NCBI GenBank assembly: GCA_001896725.1
Contig: MPPA01000009.1
Span: 186,001 to 250,000, forward strand
Direction of reading: 5' to 3'
Length of the DNA stretch: 64,000 nucleotides
From: Methanococcoides sp. EBM-47
GTDB taxonomy: Archaea > Halobacteriota > Methanosarcinia > Methanosarcinales > Methanosarcinaceae
Part shown: positions 55,750 through 63,503 of the stretch, in pieces
How positions within the stretch are numbered: position 1 is the stretch's first letter
Layout: every line of letters begins with the position of its first letter
Position numbers and translations under genes: made by a program
Notes under the pieces: model-generated
What the model was told of the DNA's origin: nothing
Seen by the model: only the letters and a program-made list of their open reading frames with translations
The model's database searches: none

Positions 55750-55816
55750 ACTACGTCACCCCACGTACATATAGGGGATACATTGTATATGTAGTATGCT
55801 TCCAAAGCAATGCATT

Positions 55817-56488
55817 TTAAATACCAGCTTCGAAATCCTCGAACTGATAATTGAAGTAAGTACCATTGATCTTTGCGATATCTCTTGCAAGCAACCAGTA
55901 GATGAGTGAGAGGGCCTTTCTTCCTTTGTTGTTGGTCGGTATGACCAGGTCCACATTGGAAGTCATGTTGTTCGTGTCACAAAGTGCCACCACCGGAGTC
56001 CCTGTGTTGACAGCTTCCTTAATTACCTGTGCATCTCCTGCCGGGTCTGTGACTATGATCACATCAGGCTCAAAGAACGACTCAACGGCTGGATTTGTAA
56101 GTGTTCCTGGAATGAAGCGACCTACCATTGCCCTGGCACCAATAGCTTTTGCGAACTTTATTGCCGGGTATTGGCCGTATTGCCTTGCAGAAACCACAAG
56201 GATCCTAGATGGTTCATACTTGGACAGGAAGTTTGCCACCAGTTTTATCCTTTCGTCCGTTGACTGGATATCCAGTACATAGAGCCCATCAGTTCTTATC
56301 CTGTACACGAACTTCATCATGTTCTCTGTCTTCTGCTGGGTACCAATATGTACACCAGCTGCCAGGTATTCATCTATAGGAACAAGTGAAGTGGATTTCT
56401 CTGCATCTGTACTGACATCCAATAATTTATCATCACTATCTGTTTGTATATCTGTATTATCAGTAATGCTTATTTCTTCTGTGGTCAT
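55817..56488 (-). CDS. rps2: 30S ribosomal protein S2
   Basis: The 223-residue protein is archaeal uS2, with [35 protein letters not shown] and a [27 protein letters not shown] core. It has an extra acidic N-terminal leader of about 33 residues. It helps form the mRNA exit side of the small subunit. Its start overlaps the rpoK stop by four bases. This gene order (rpoN, rpoK, S2) is typical of euryarchaea. Confidence 0.96.
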   Translation of the reverse strand: MTTEEISITDNTDIQTDSDDKLLDVSTDAEKSTSLVPIDEYLAAGVHIGTQQKTENMMKFVYRIRTDGLYVLDIQSTDERIKLVANFLSKYEPSRILVVSARQYGQYPAIKFAKAIGARAMVGRFIPGTLTNPAVESFFEPDVIIVTDPAGDAQVIKEAVNTGTPVVALCDTNNMTSNVDLVIPTNNKGRKALSLIYWLLARDIAKINGTYFNYQFEDFEAGI

Positions 56489-56679
56489 TGGATCACCTTG
56501 AATTTATAGTCCCTTTTAACAGTAATTGGTATAACCCCAAGCTCTAGTTCTTTCTTTGCTATATACAAAGACTGAGTACCCGGATCATCGATAAGAACGG
56601 GTGCGCCCATGGAGATCTGCAGGGACCTGGCACCGATAATCCTTGCTCGCTCATATCTAGTATAATGTTCTGTGCTCAA
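56485..56679 (-). CDS. rpoK: DNA-directed RNA polymerase subunit K
   Basis: This 64-residue RNA polymerase subunit (Rpb6 homologue) reads [25 protein letters not shown] with the terminal ITVKRDYKF. It helps assemble the largest subunits. Its start is TTG (56677-56679), preceded by AAGGTGATT at a usable distance. It is cotranslated with S2 through a four-base overlap. No promoter is clear in the 208-bp stretch that separates it from the tRNA gene. Confidence 0.95.
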   Translation of the reverse strand: MSTEHYTRYERARIIGARSLQISMGAPVLIDDPGTQSLYIAKKELELGVIPITVKRDYKFKVIQ

Positions 56680-56743
56680 AGAATCACCTTAAGGAATGAT
56701 ACATGATCATTAGGAAATAATATCAGGTTAACATCAGGTATCG

Positions 56744-56836
56744 TCAACTAAAAGCTGCATAAGTAACACTGGTATCCTTATGTGTTCTTTTCATACCTGA
56801 GATAAATTTATCCGGAATCCCTCCGAATGTGGTCAT
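56744..56836 (-). CDS. Possible 30-residue small ORF between tRNA-Pro and rpoK
   Basis: A frame from ATG 56836 to TGA 56744 encodes MTTFGGIPDKFISGMKRTHK plus ten more residues. Only AGGT, three bases before the ATG, resembles a ribosome-binding site. A 12-bp AT-rich palindrome (GATAAATTTATC) lies inside it and could instead be a TATA element for rpoK. I list it only as a candidate. Confidence 0.2.
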   Translation of the reverse strand: MTTFGGIPDKFISGMKRTHKDTSVTYAAFS

Positions 56837-56887
56837 ATACCTGTTCTTAGAGGCCAGTCTGTACTGATTTTAGTAAGAGTAAGGGAA

Positions 56888-56985
56888 TGGGACCGCTGAG
56901 ATTTGAACTCAGGTTCCGGCGTGATCCGCGTACTATAAAATACGTCCCGAACGCCGAAGGATGGTCCAGGCTACCCTACGGTCCC
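56888..56985 (-). tRNA. tRNA-Pro (CGG) with 23-base bulge-helix-bulge intron
   Basis: Acceptor GGGACCG pairs with CGGTCCC, and the T arm is CTGAG-TTCAAAT-CTCAG. The anticodon stem is CGGCG/CGCCG and the anticodon CGG is at 56947-56949. An intron sits between positions 37 and 38 at 56923-56945. The exon-intron junction forms a canonical bulge-helix-bulge: central helix TTCG/CGGA, three-base bulges GGA and TCA, and a distal helix CGTATT/AGTACG. Removing it gives a 75-base mature tRNA plus CCA (not encoded). The first base follows the rpoN stop codon with no gap, so 5' processing must occur in or very near that stop. Confidence 0.93.
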
Positions 56986-57174
56986 TTACTGATATGGTGC
57001 CAGTGTATCTATGAGCTCCACGTGGGACAGGAGCATCCGACGGCAGCAGTAACGTGTGATACCCAGATCGTCCATGACCTGGGCAGGCTCCTCGCCATCT
57101 TTTGTCCTCCTTTTGTATTCATCCCAGCTGCTTGCGATAACTTTACCACAACTGAAACAACGGACTGGTATCAT
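56986..57174 (-). CDS. rpoN: DNA-directed RNA polymerase subunit N
   Basis: This 62-residue zinc-binding subunit (Rpb10 homologue) reads [13 protein letters not shown]...[16 protein letters not shown], with the C-x2-C and CC ligands. It is 11 bp downstream of S9 in the leftward ribosomal cluster. Its TAA stop (56986-56988) abuts the tRNA-Pro 5' end exactly, so cutting that end would leave the mRNA ending at the stop codon. Confidence 0.97.
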   Translation of the reverse strand: MIPVRCFSCGKVIASSWDEYKRRTKDGEEPAQVMDDLGITRYCCRRMLLSHVELIDTLAPYQ

Positions 57175-57185
57175 CTGTGTATGCC

Positions 57186-57590
57186 TTACCTGTATGATTT
57201 CTGATACTTAGCACGTGCACCGGGCCCACCAAATTTCTTGGTTTCTTTCTGTCTGGAATCGTTAACAAGAAGGTTACGGTCGTATTCCATATATGCATCA
57301 CGCAGGCTGGTATCATTGGTCCATTCCACTATGCCTCTTGCGATAGCTGTCCTTATGGCATTGGCCTGTCCGACAATACCTCCGCCGCTTACCTTAACAT
57401 CGATATCTATTCCCTCGGCAACATCTCCTGCGAGCATCAGAGATTCATATATCTTCATTTTTACGAATTCAGGCTCATATATCTCAACGGGCTTTTTGTT
57501 AATACGAGTTCTGCCTGCCCCTTTTTTAATAGTGGCACGGGCAATTGCGGTCTTGTTCTTACCTGATGAATTTACTACTTTATTTGACAT
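57186..57590 (-). CDS. rps9: 30S ribosomal protein S9
   Basis: The 134-residue protein is uS9 with [28 protein letters not shown] at the start, the [21 protein letters not shown] core and the basic [14 protein letters not shown] tail that contacts the P-site tRNA. It lies 11 bp downstream of L13 and 11 bp upstream of rpoN, in the conserved L18e-L13-S9-rpoN order. Confidence 0.97.
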   Translation of the reverse strand: MSNKVVNSSGKNKTAIARATIKKGAGRTRINKKPVEIYEPEFVKMKIYESLMLAGDVAEGIDIDVKVSGGGIVGQANAIRTAIARGIVEWTNDTSLRDAYMEYDRNLLVNDSRQKETKKFGGPGARAKYQKSYR

Positions 57591-57601
57591 GATGCTCCTC
57601 C

Positions 57602-58021
57602 TTAGAACCTGCCACCCATCTTCGTGCTCACGTCCCCAAGTCGCATATACCTGTTAGAACTAAGCCTCTTCATGCTTGCTTCGGAAATCTGTATCATTTC
57701 CTTATCCTTGAGTTCAAGCGGAACTCCCACATGCACTTTAAGACGGGCCATTGCATCTCGCCCTCTTGCTCTTCTGTAAGGCACCATTCCTCTTACTGTC
57801 CTTTTTAGAATACGGTCTGGCCTTTTCGGAAAATGAGGACCGAACTCGGTCGAACCTATAGCTATTTTATTCCTGTATTCTGCTATAGTATCGAACCTGG
57901 AACCGGAGATCACTGCCTTTTCAGCATTAACGATATCTATTTTTTCTCCAGCAAGCAGCCTTTTTGCCACATCACTTGCAAGTCTTCCCAGAATAAGTCC
58001 ATTGGCATCGATTATTGTCAT
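57602..58021 (-). CDS. rpl13: 50S ribosomal protein L13
   Basis: The 139-residue protein is uL13, with [22 protein letters not shown] and [18 protein letters not shown] selected ATG 58021 (MTIIDANG) because GAGGTG lies six bases upstream. A GTG at 58030 is in frame but falls inside that ribosome-binding site. It is the second gene of the leftward ribosomal cluster. Confidence 0.97.
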   Translation of the reverse strand: MTIIDANGLILGRLASDVAKRLLAGEKIDIVNAEKAVISGSRFDTIAEYRNKIAIGSTEFGPHFPKRPDRILKRTVRGMVPYRRARGRDAMARLKVHVGVPLELKDKEMIQISEASMKRLSSNRYMRLGDVSTKMGGRF

Positions 58022-58033
58022 CTTCAACACCTC

Positions 58034-58414
58034 TTACTGCAGTATCCTTATATTTGATCCACTGGGATTCTCTTCAAGGACCTGCTCGATCGTCAGGTAT
58101 TTGCCACCGATCTCATTTATCTTGTCAATGGCGGTGCCACTGAAATCAAGTGCAGCAATTGTGACTGAGGTCTTTAGCTCACCAGCACCCAGTACCTTAC
58201 CGGGGATCAGGACAAGCTCTCCTTCCTTGGCATATCTGTTGATCTTACTGAGATTGACCTGAGCATACCTTCTACTGGGTCTCTCAAGTCTTTTAGCAAT
58301 ATCTTTCCAGATCAGAACATCATTATTCCGTGACTCTTCCTTAAGAGTGGAAATAAGTCCAGGTATTCTGGGGTTTGTCTTCCTTGTAATTTTTCTTTGT
58401 GTCTTTTTTCCCAT
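58034..58414 (-). CDS. rpl18e: 50S ribosomal protein L18e
   Basis: The 126-residue protein is archaeal/eukaryotic eL18, with [27 protein letters not shown] at the start and the [13 protein letters not shown] end. I chose the ATG at 58414, preceded by a strong GGAGG six bases away. The longer frame from 58450 is not supported. It is the first recognised gene of the leftward ribosomal run. A 20-residue frame (58443-58505) precedes it. Confidence 0.96.
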   Translation of the reverse strand: MGKKTQRKITRKTNPRIPGLISTLKEESRNNDVLIWKDIAKRLERPSRRYAQVNLSKINRYAKEGELVLIPGKVLGAGELKTSVTIAALDFSGTAIDKINEIGGKYLTIEQVLEENPSGSNIRILQ

Positions 58415-58442
58415 AATGTCCCTCCGCAAGATCGTACGGACC

Positions 58443-58505
58443 TTACTCACGCGCTAAACCACGTTCGAACATCCATGAGCGTTCTTCAGGGTATTCCATG
58501 TCCAT
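58443..58505 (-). CDS. Possible 20-residue leader peptide before L18e
   Basis: From ATG 58505 (or 58499) to TAA 58443 the frame encodes [20 protein letters not shown], ending 28 bp before the L18e start. A TATA-like AATCTTTATG (about 58540-58549) would give a transcript starting near 58518, so this would be the first frame on the mRNA. There is no ribosome-binding site, so it would be near-leaderless. A leader ORF could regulate L18e, or the frame may be chance. Confidence 0.3.
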   Translation of the reverse strand: MDMEYPEERSWMFERGLARE

Positions 58506-58556
58506 AAGGACATCTGACTCTTGAATACTATTACTAGTACATAAAGATTATGTGGC

Positions 58557-59024
58557 TCACTCCATATTTGGGAACATCTCAGCCAGCACCTTAGGGTAGA
58601 TCCTGCTTATGTCGCACCCGATCTCCTTAGCTATTAAAAGTGCGGCAACCTCTATATCGACCAGATCTCCCAATTTTTCCTGTTTTCTGCTTATCAGAGC
58701 TGCCACATTCCTGTTATCCATTCCGGAACATGCAGCTATCATTGCCATGATCTGCTCTATCAGAGGCCTTTCATGGAATATTTTTTCAGAAGGCCGAAAA
58801 CCACGTGGTATTTCCACTTTTTCTATATCGAACGTCGGAAACAGTCCATTTTCATTTATCTCTAATAAATGCAGGCTAAGAGCCCTATCTCTCATCTTTG
58901 AGGCATTTTCAGGTGACATCCATTTCAGACCGAAAGAAAGGGCAAACTCAAAATCCTTTATAGAAATAGATTTAGCAGCATGTTGTTTGAAGGGTGCTGC
59001 TACAACGTACAGGAAGTCATTCAT
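58557..59024 (-). CDS. DUF2240 family protein
   Basis: The 155-residue soluble protein matches the archaeal DUF2240 family, with a helical N-terminus (VAAPFKQHAAKSISIKDFEFALSF), a middle IPRGFRPS linker and a helical C-terminus (AALISRKQEKLGDLVDIEVAALLIAKE). No catalytic motif is visible. Its start touches the stop of the upstream 160-residue gene (one shared base), so the two are translated together. The function is unknown; the helical pattern fits a nucleic-acid-binding or regulatory protein. Confidence 0.85.
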   Translation of the reverse strand: MNDFLYVVAAPFKQHAAKSISIKDFEFALSFGLKWMSPENASKMRDRALSLHLLEINENGLFPTFDIEKVEIPRGFRPSEKIFHERPLIEQIMAMIAACSGMDNRNVAALISRKQEKLGDLVDIEVAALLIAKEIGCDISRIYPKVLAEMFPNME

Positions 59025-59503
59025 CAGGATCCGCGCCTGATCTCCCCTACGATGGTGTCTGCAACCCTGCCGGCTTCAGTCCTGCCGGGCCCTTCTATTC
59101 TATGTACCTGCAGTACAAGCACTTCATTCTCAAGAAGGGCACGCACAAGATAAGTATCTCCCCTGAAAGGTACACGATTATATTTTCCATCCAGGTAACT
59201 GTAATGAAGTACCACTTTGAAATCTATCATTCCTTCCTTTTCGATGGTGTCGATCATCTGATCCACACTCTTGTAGTTAAGGGGCTCAAAATCCACTCCA
59301 TTACGCACTATCTCCACACTGATCTCTCTTTTTGCCTGGATACGGTGCCCTCTCTGTACTACAGATTCAGTGACGAACATCCCGAACTTCCCATCCATGC
59401 TCGCCATCACTTTTACAAGATAAGGAAGATCTGAGTGGTAACGGTACTTCTGTTCGAACTCGATCTCCCTATGCGGGAACTTATGATATATACGCTTTCT
59501 CAT
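59024..59503 (-). CDS. Conserved-looking hypothetical protein
   Basis: This protein has 159 residues from the chosen ATG 59503 (MRKRIYHKFPHREIEF). The longer frame from 59602 overlaps serA and adds unlikely sequence. No family was recognised. It alternates basic and beta-strand segments (YRYHSDLPYLVKVMASMDG, FKVVLHYSYLDGKYNRVPF) and ends in RTEAGRVADTIVGEIRRGS, which suggests an alpha/beta fold. It lies 58 bp downstream of serA and shares a base with DUF2240, so a serA-linked operon is likely. Confidence 0.75.
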   Translation of the reverse strand: MRKRIYHKFPHREIEFEQKYRYHSDLPYLVKVMASMDGKFGMFVTESVVQRGHRIQAKREISVEIVRNGVDFEPLNYKSVDQMIDTIEKEGMIDFKVVLHYSYLDGKYNRVPFRGDTYLVRALLENEVLVLQVHRIEGPGRTEAGRVADTIVGEIRRGS

Positions 59504-59561
59504 GGTTCGGACCTGGATAGGCCATATTACCAATTTTGTTTCTTTGGGATATGTATGGTGT

Positions 59562-61133
59562 TCAGAGCTTAACAAGCTTTGCTGTAAGTATCCCATCCAC
59601 ACTACGCATTTCTTCCAGTATCTCAGGAGAGACTTCGGAATCTACGTTAAGGGTCATGATAGTGACCCCTCCGATCGCCGCTCTGCCAACCTGCATGCCA
59701 GATATGTTGATATTGTTCTTCCCAAGCACCATACAACACGGGCCTATCACATTGGGTCTGTTGATATGTTTTGCAACGATCATATAACCGGATGGGACTA
59801 TATCTACACGCTCTCCGTCAATTCCAATGATACGAGGTTCATCCCCGATCATGGTCCCGACAACAGACACCGATTCCCCATTATTGCTTAGCTTGATCTG
59901 TATCTCGGAAGCCCTTTCCCCGGAAGTTTTGGATTTGCTCTCTATCACTTCGATCTTCCTTGACCTTGCAAGTGCAGGGGCATTCACATAGTTCACTCTG
60001 GAACCCAAGGCGTTCTGGAGCATTCCTTTTAACGCAGCGACTGTAATCGGTCTGGTGTCTTTCTCAGCAATCTCCCCATTATATGAGATCTCCACTTTCT
60101 CATAGCTAGCATCAAGCAACTGTGCGCATACATCCGCCATGGTCTCAGCAAGATCAATATAAGGTGCAAGGACCCTCATGACCTCTGGCTTGACAGAAGG
60201 TATATTGATAGCGTTCTTTGCAGTTCCTCCGGTCAGTACTGAGATCACTTCTTCAGCGATAGTGATGGCCACATTTACCTGTGCTTCCTCAGTGGATGCT
60301 CCCAGGTGTGGGGTCATGATAAGGTTATCACATTCGAGCAGAGGGCTGCCCTTAGGAGGTTCATTGACGAAAACATCAAGTGCCGCTCCTGTGATCCTTC
60401 CACTTTTGAGCGCCTCAGCAAGAGCATCTTCATTGATGATACCCCCGCGGGCACAATTGATGACCCTGGCAGTTCTCTTCATGACATTGAACTCCTCAGT
60501 ATCGAGAATGTTCCTAGTCTCTTTTGTAAGTGGTGTATGTACTGTAATGAAGTCAGCATTTTCTGCAATTTCTTTTACTGTGGCCAGTTTTATTCCATGT
60601 TCCTGTGCCTTTTCTTTTGAAATATAGGGGTCGTATCCCATTATGGTCATGTTAAGGCCTTGTGCTCTTTTAGCAACTTCTGCTCCGATGCGTCCAAGAC
60701 CAATGATCCCCAGTATCTTACCGTTGACCTCCACACCCATGAAATTCTTGCGTTCCCATTTGCCTGCTTTCATTGAAGCATTTGCCTGCGGTATGTTCCT
60801 TGCTATGGACATCATCATAGCAATAGTATGCTCTGCAGCAGAAAGCATATTTCCTTCAGGTGCATTGGTAACGATTATACCTTTTTCAGTAGCTGCTTCT
60901 ACATCCACGTTGTCAACGCCCACTCCCGCCCGGCCTATGATCTTGAGATTCCTGGTAGCTTCGATAACTTTTCTTGTCACCTGTGTTCCGCTGCGGATGA
61001 CAAGAGCGTCATAATTGACTATCTTGACTGACAGCTCGCTTTCGGACAAGCCCGTGATAACATCTACATCAAAATGTTTCTGTAGCATTGCCAAGCCTTC
61101 TTCGGATAATGGATCACTGACTAATACCTTCAT
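59562..61133 (-). CDS. serA: D-3-phosphoglycerate dehydrogenase
   Basis: SerA makes 3-phosphohydroxypyruvate, the first step of serine synthesis. The 523-residue chain has an NAD-binding domain with ILGIIGLGRIGAEVAKRAQ, the NCARGGIINEDAL catalytic Arg region and a conserved His in MTPHLGAST. It also has an intervening regulatory (ASB) domain and a C-terminal ACT domain (GPCCMVLGKNNINISGMQVGR) that binds serine in homologues. This is the long, serine-feedback type. An inverted repeat (61215-61229) lies upstream. Confidence 0.96.
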   Translation of the reverse strand: MKVLVSDPLSEEGLAMLQKHFDVDVITGLSESELSVKIVNYDALVIRSGTQVTRKVIEATRNLKIIGRAGVGVDNVDVEAATEKGIIVTNAPEGNMLSAAEHTIAMMMSIARNIPQANASMKAGKWERKNFMGVEVNGKILGIIGLGRIGAEVAKRAQGLNMTIMGYDPYISKEKAQEHGIKLATVKEIAENADFITVHTPLTKETRNILDTEEFNVMKRTARVINCARGGIINEDALAEALKSGRITGAALDVFVNEPPKGSPLLECDNLIMTPHLGASTEEAQVNVAITIAEEVISVLTGGTAKNAINIPSVKPEVMRVLAPYIDLAETMADVCAQLLDASYEKVEISYNGEIAEKDTRPITVAALKGMLQNALGSRVNYVNAPALARSRKIEVIESKSKTSGERASEIQIKLSNNGESVSVVGTMIGDEPRIIGIDGERVDIVPSGYMIVAKHINRPNVIGPCCMVLGKNNINISGMQVGRAAIGGVTIMTLNVDSEVSPEILEEMRSVDGILTAKLVKL

Positions 61134-61214
61134 CTGTGTGTCTCCTGTGATTGGGTGATATGGTCATGGCGATTTAAGCCAATTTCCGTCTGTTTTCCTG
61201 TTTTCAACATGTTA

Positions 61215-61229
61215 AGTTAGACCCTAACT
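61215..61229. promoter_or_regulatory. AGTTAG-ACC-CTAACT inverted repeat upstream of serA
   Basis: A perfect 6-bp inverted repeat with a 3-base spacer lies about 82 bp before the serA start. A TATA-like GGCTTAAATC (about 61172-61182, minus strand) follows it in the serA direction, so the repeat is in a typical activator or repressor position upstream of TATA. The 61134-61315 gap contains no other feature that I can support. Confidence 0.35.
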
Positions 61230-61315
61230 ACCATGCAAGTATATTTAGCAGTTGTCATTGCAGCAATACTAGCAGAAAACCAATTGTTCATATATGGACC
61301 TTCCTTTCAGAAGGC

Positions 61316-61615
61316 TCACATCTGGTGTATATCTATATATATGCCCGGACATGGCCATTTTATGGAATGGAAGATCTTATATAAAGGAGTTCTAGGGAAA
61401 AGTACCGTTGAATTTACTATCAAAGATGTCCAGAATGCTTCTTCGGACCCATTGTTTTGATCATGGTGGGAATATTCCTGTCGAGCTCCTTCAAGGAGAA
61501 ATCCATATATGTCTTGTTCTCTGAAATATATTTCTTCCATCCCGGACCATGATGAATACCCTAAACGTGTTGCATATGGACCATCTGCAAAATATCTAAT
61601 ATCACGACATTCCAT
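61316..61615 (-). CDS. Possible 99-residue protein upstream of serA
   Basis: The frame from ATG 61615 uses codons like the surrounding genes: Glu is always GAA and Ile is almost always ATA. It reads as a plausible soluble protein, with GLY-rich and aromatic segments (GYSSWSGMEEIYFRE, DIYGFLLEGARQEY, VLFPRTPLYKIFHSIKWPC). I recognise no family and there is no ribosome-binding site. It starts ten bases from the MFS gene on the opposite strand, with no room for a separate promoter except inside that gene. Confidence 0.45.
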   Translation of the reverse strand: MECRDIRYFADGPYATRLGYSSWSGMEEIYFREQDIYGFLLEGARQEYSHHDQNNGSEEAFWTSLIVNSTVLFPRTPLYKIFHSIKWPCPGIYIDIHQM

Positions 61616-61625
61616 ATATGCAACG

Positions 61626-62921
61626 ATGTCGAAATCAAGGACCTCGATCTATCCCATGCTTGCTGTGAACTTCATAGGCACCCTGGATATGAGCCTTGTT
61701 CTTCCCTTTCTTATATTCCTTGTGGAACGGTTCGGGGGCAATGCCATCATCTATGGTCTTGTAGCTTCAACATACCCTTTTTTTCAGCTAATAGGCGGAC
61801 CATTGCTTGGAAGATGGTCAGATATTTATGGCCGTAAAAAGGTACTGTTCCTAAGCCAGGTAGGCACTTTTATTTCTTGGGTCATTTTTCTGATAGCAAT
61901 GCTCATTCCAGTTACCAGGATAATCGATGTGAGATCAGGGATACTGGGAAACTTTGTTCTCACCCTGCCTCTGATTCTTATTTTTATAGCCAGGGCATTT
62001 GATGGCCTGACAGGCGGGAATGTATCCGTTGCCAATGCATATCTTGCTGATATCACTGAGGATAAGGATAGGAGTGGCGTATATGGCAAACTTTCGGTTT
62101 CAACCAACTTGGGATTCATATTCGGACCGGCGCTTGCAGGCTTGCTGAGCGTTACAGTATACGGCGAGGTACTACCTGTGATCTCTGCAATCCTGATATC
62201 GTTTGCAGGAATATTGATGATAGTTTTTCTTGTGCCCGAGCCAAAGACACATGACTTGCATGGTCCTCAGACACTGGTGGATGGATCACAGTACACGGAC
62301 ATACAGATCGGAGCTTCAAGCAATCTAGATAAACCTGGCTTTCTGGAAGTGATAAGGATGCAAGGTATTTTCAATCTTTTACTTATATATTTCCTTATAT
62401 TCCTGGGTTATAGTATTTTTTATGCAGCCTTTCCTGTACATGCTGCAAACAACCTAATGTGGAATGCAGCTACCCTTGGTCTATATTTTTCTCTGCTCAG
62501 CCTGCTCCTTGTCATTGTCGAGGGACCGGTTCTAACATGGGCCAGTAAAAGATGTTCTGACACTTCATTGTTAACTTTTGGCAGCTTTGTCCTATGCATC
62601 AATTTCGTACTGCTTTTTTCCAGTACTGATCTTTTCACATACTGTGCATTGTTTTTCTTTGCAGTGGGGAATGGGTTCATGTGGCCTTCACTGATATCTA
62701 TACTTTCAAAAACAGCTAAAAGGGAACATCAGGGGGCTGTGCAGGGTGCATCTATCAGTTTTGTCAGCCTTGCCAGCATCATCGGTCTTATAGCAGGAGG
62801 ATTCATGTTCTCTTCCCTTGGTGCAGGTGCCTTCCTCATAGCAGGCGCAATGATGCTTAGTGCTTTTCTGTTATCCATCAAAATGGGACCTTTTAGACAG
62901 AGGGCACAGGAAGACCGATGA
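61626..62921 (+). CDS. MFS family transporter
   Basis: This 431-residue protein has twelve hydrophobic helices and the major-facilitator loop 2-3 motif GRWSDIYGRKKVL. It resembles tetracycline/multidrug exporters of the DHA1 type (PLLGRWSD, FDGLTGGNVSVANAYLADI). I chose ATG 61626; the longer frame from 61509 overlaps the antisense ORF and adds a non-membrane leader, so I rejected it. Its substrate is unknown. It converges with the DUF2892 gene across 14 bp. Confidence 0.9.
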   Translation: MSKSRTSIYPMLAVNFIGTLDMSLVLPFLIFLVERFGGNAIIYGLVASTYPFFQLIGGPLLGRWSDIYGRKKVLFLSQVGTFISWVIFLIAMLIPVTRIIDVRSGILGNFVLTLPLILIFIARAFDGLTGGNVSVANAYLADITEDKDRSGVYGKLSVSTNLGFIFGPALAGLLSVTVYGEVLPVISAILISFAGILMIVFLVPEPKTHDLHGPQTLVDGSQYTDIQIGASSNLDKPGFLEVIRMQGIFNLLLIYFLIFLGYSIFYAAFPVHAANNLMWNAATLGLYFSLLSLLLVIVEGPVLTWASKRCSDTSLLTFGSFVLCINFVLLFSSTDLFTYCALFFFAVGNGFMWPSLISILSKTAKREHQGAVQGASISFVSLASIIGLIAGGFMFSSLGAGAFLIAGAMMLSAFLLSIKMGPFRQRAQEDR

Positions 62922-62935
62922 TAAAAACATCCTGT

Positions 62936-63166
62936 CTAGTCCTTTTTCTCAGCAGTGCTGAACCCTATAAGCACATAAGGTGTGCAGTGCCGCGTAATAC
63001 TAGTGAACAGACCTGAGAATGCTATGAGAGCTGTGACCCATTTCCATAGTCCAGGTTCTATCAGGTCCATGGCAAGTATCACAATTGCCACAGAGCCTAG
63101 CAATGCTCTAAATAACAGATCATAGCCGCCCACATTCTCCAGGGTAAACGTATCTTTGAGTTTCAC
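62936..63166 (-). CDS. DUF2892 (YgaP-like) small membrane protein
   Basis: The 76-residue protein has two membrane helices. GGYDLLFRALLGSVAIVILA and the terminal SITRHCTPYVLIGFSTAEKK match the YgaP inner-membrane DUF2892 family. I chose GTG 63166, with GGAGGG six bases upstream; the longer frame from 63259 is not supported. The conserved RHCTPY carries the family Cys. An 8-bp perfect inverted repeat lies 15 bp upstream, between this gene and the divergent small ORF. Confidence 0.85.
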   Translation of the reverse strand: MKLKDTFTLENVGGYDLLFRALLGSVAIVILAMDLIEPGLWKWVTALIAFSGLFTSITRHCTPYVLIGFSTAEKKD

Positions 63167-63181
63167 ATGATCCCTCCATTC

Positions 63182-63207
63182 TAATATTGTACAGTGGTCC
63201 AATATTA
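63182..63207. promoter_or_regulatory. TAATATTG...CAATATTA inverted repeat in a divergent promoter
   Basis: TAATATTG (63182-63189) and CAATATTA (63200-63207) are perfect complements across a 10-base spacer. The arms are AT-rich enough to be TATA elements for both directions, each about 20-40 bases from one of the divergent start codons (GTG 63166 and ATG 63227). A single bound protein would control both genes. Confidence 0.5.
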
Positions 63208-63226
63208 AAATATGTAATGCACCACA

Positions 63227-63412
63227 ATGACAGTGGAGGAAGAACGTACGCATGAACATGAAAAAGGTATCGTGGGCCAGATCCGTCTTATAGTGACAGC
63301 AGAACTTCCCGTCGTACTTGATACAAAACCTCTATATGTATCATTGAACCGATCATATGGGTTTTGCAGAGGCCGAACATTTGTAAATCTTCATTCAGAA
63401 GATGCAGATTAG
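63227..63412 (+). CDS. Small hypothetical protein
   Basis: The 61-residue frame starts at ATG 63227, about 20 bases after a TATA-like AATATTAAAATA, which would make it leaderless. It is acidic at the N-terminus and has no recognised domain. It is divergent from the DUF2892 gene through a shared inverted repeat. The lack of a ribosome-binding site and of a family keep confidence low. Confidence 0.4.
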   Translation: MTVEEERTHEHEKGIVGQIRLIVTAELPVVLDTKPLYVSLNRSYGFCRGRTFVNLHSEDAD

Positions 63413-63503
63413 TATATGGACCAGTGACCAATAATGCCTTTTAAGGCCAGGTACATATTAGCAATCAATAATTATATTTATCATCATATGTTCTATTAAC
63501 GTA

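Noticed and set aside
61509-61625. N-terminal extension of the MFS transporter
   Set aside because: It adds a polar, non-membrane leader, overlaps the antisense frame and no ribosome-binding site supports it.
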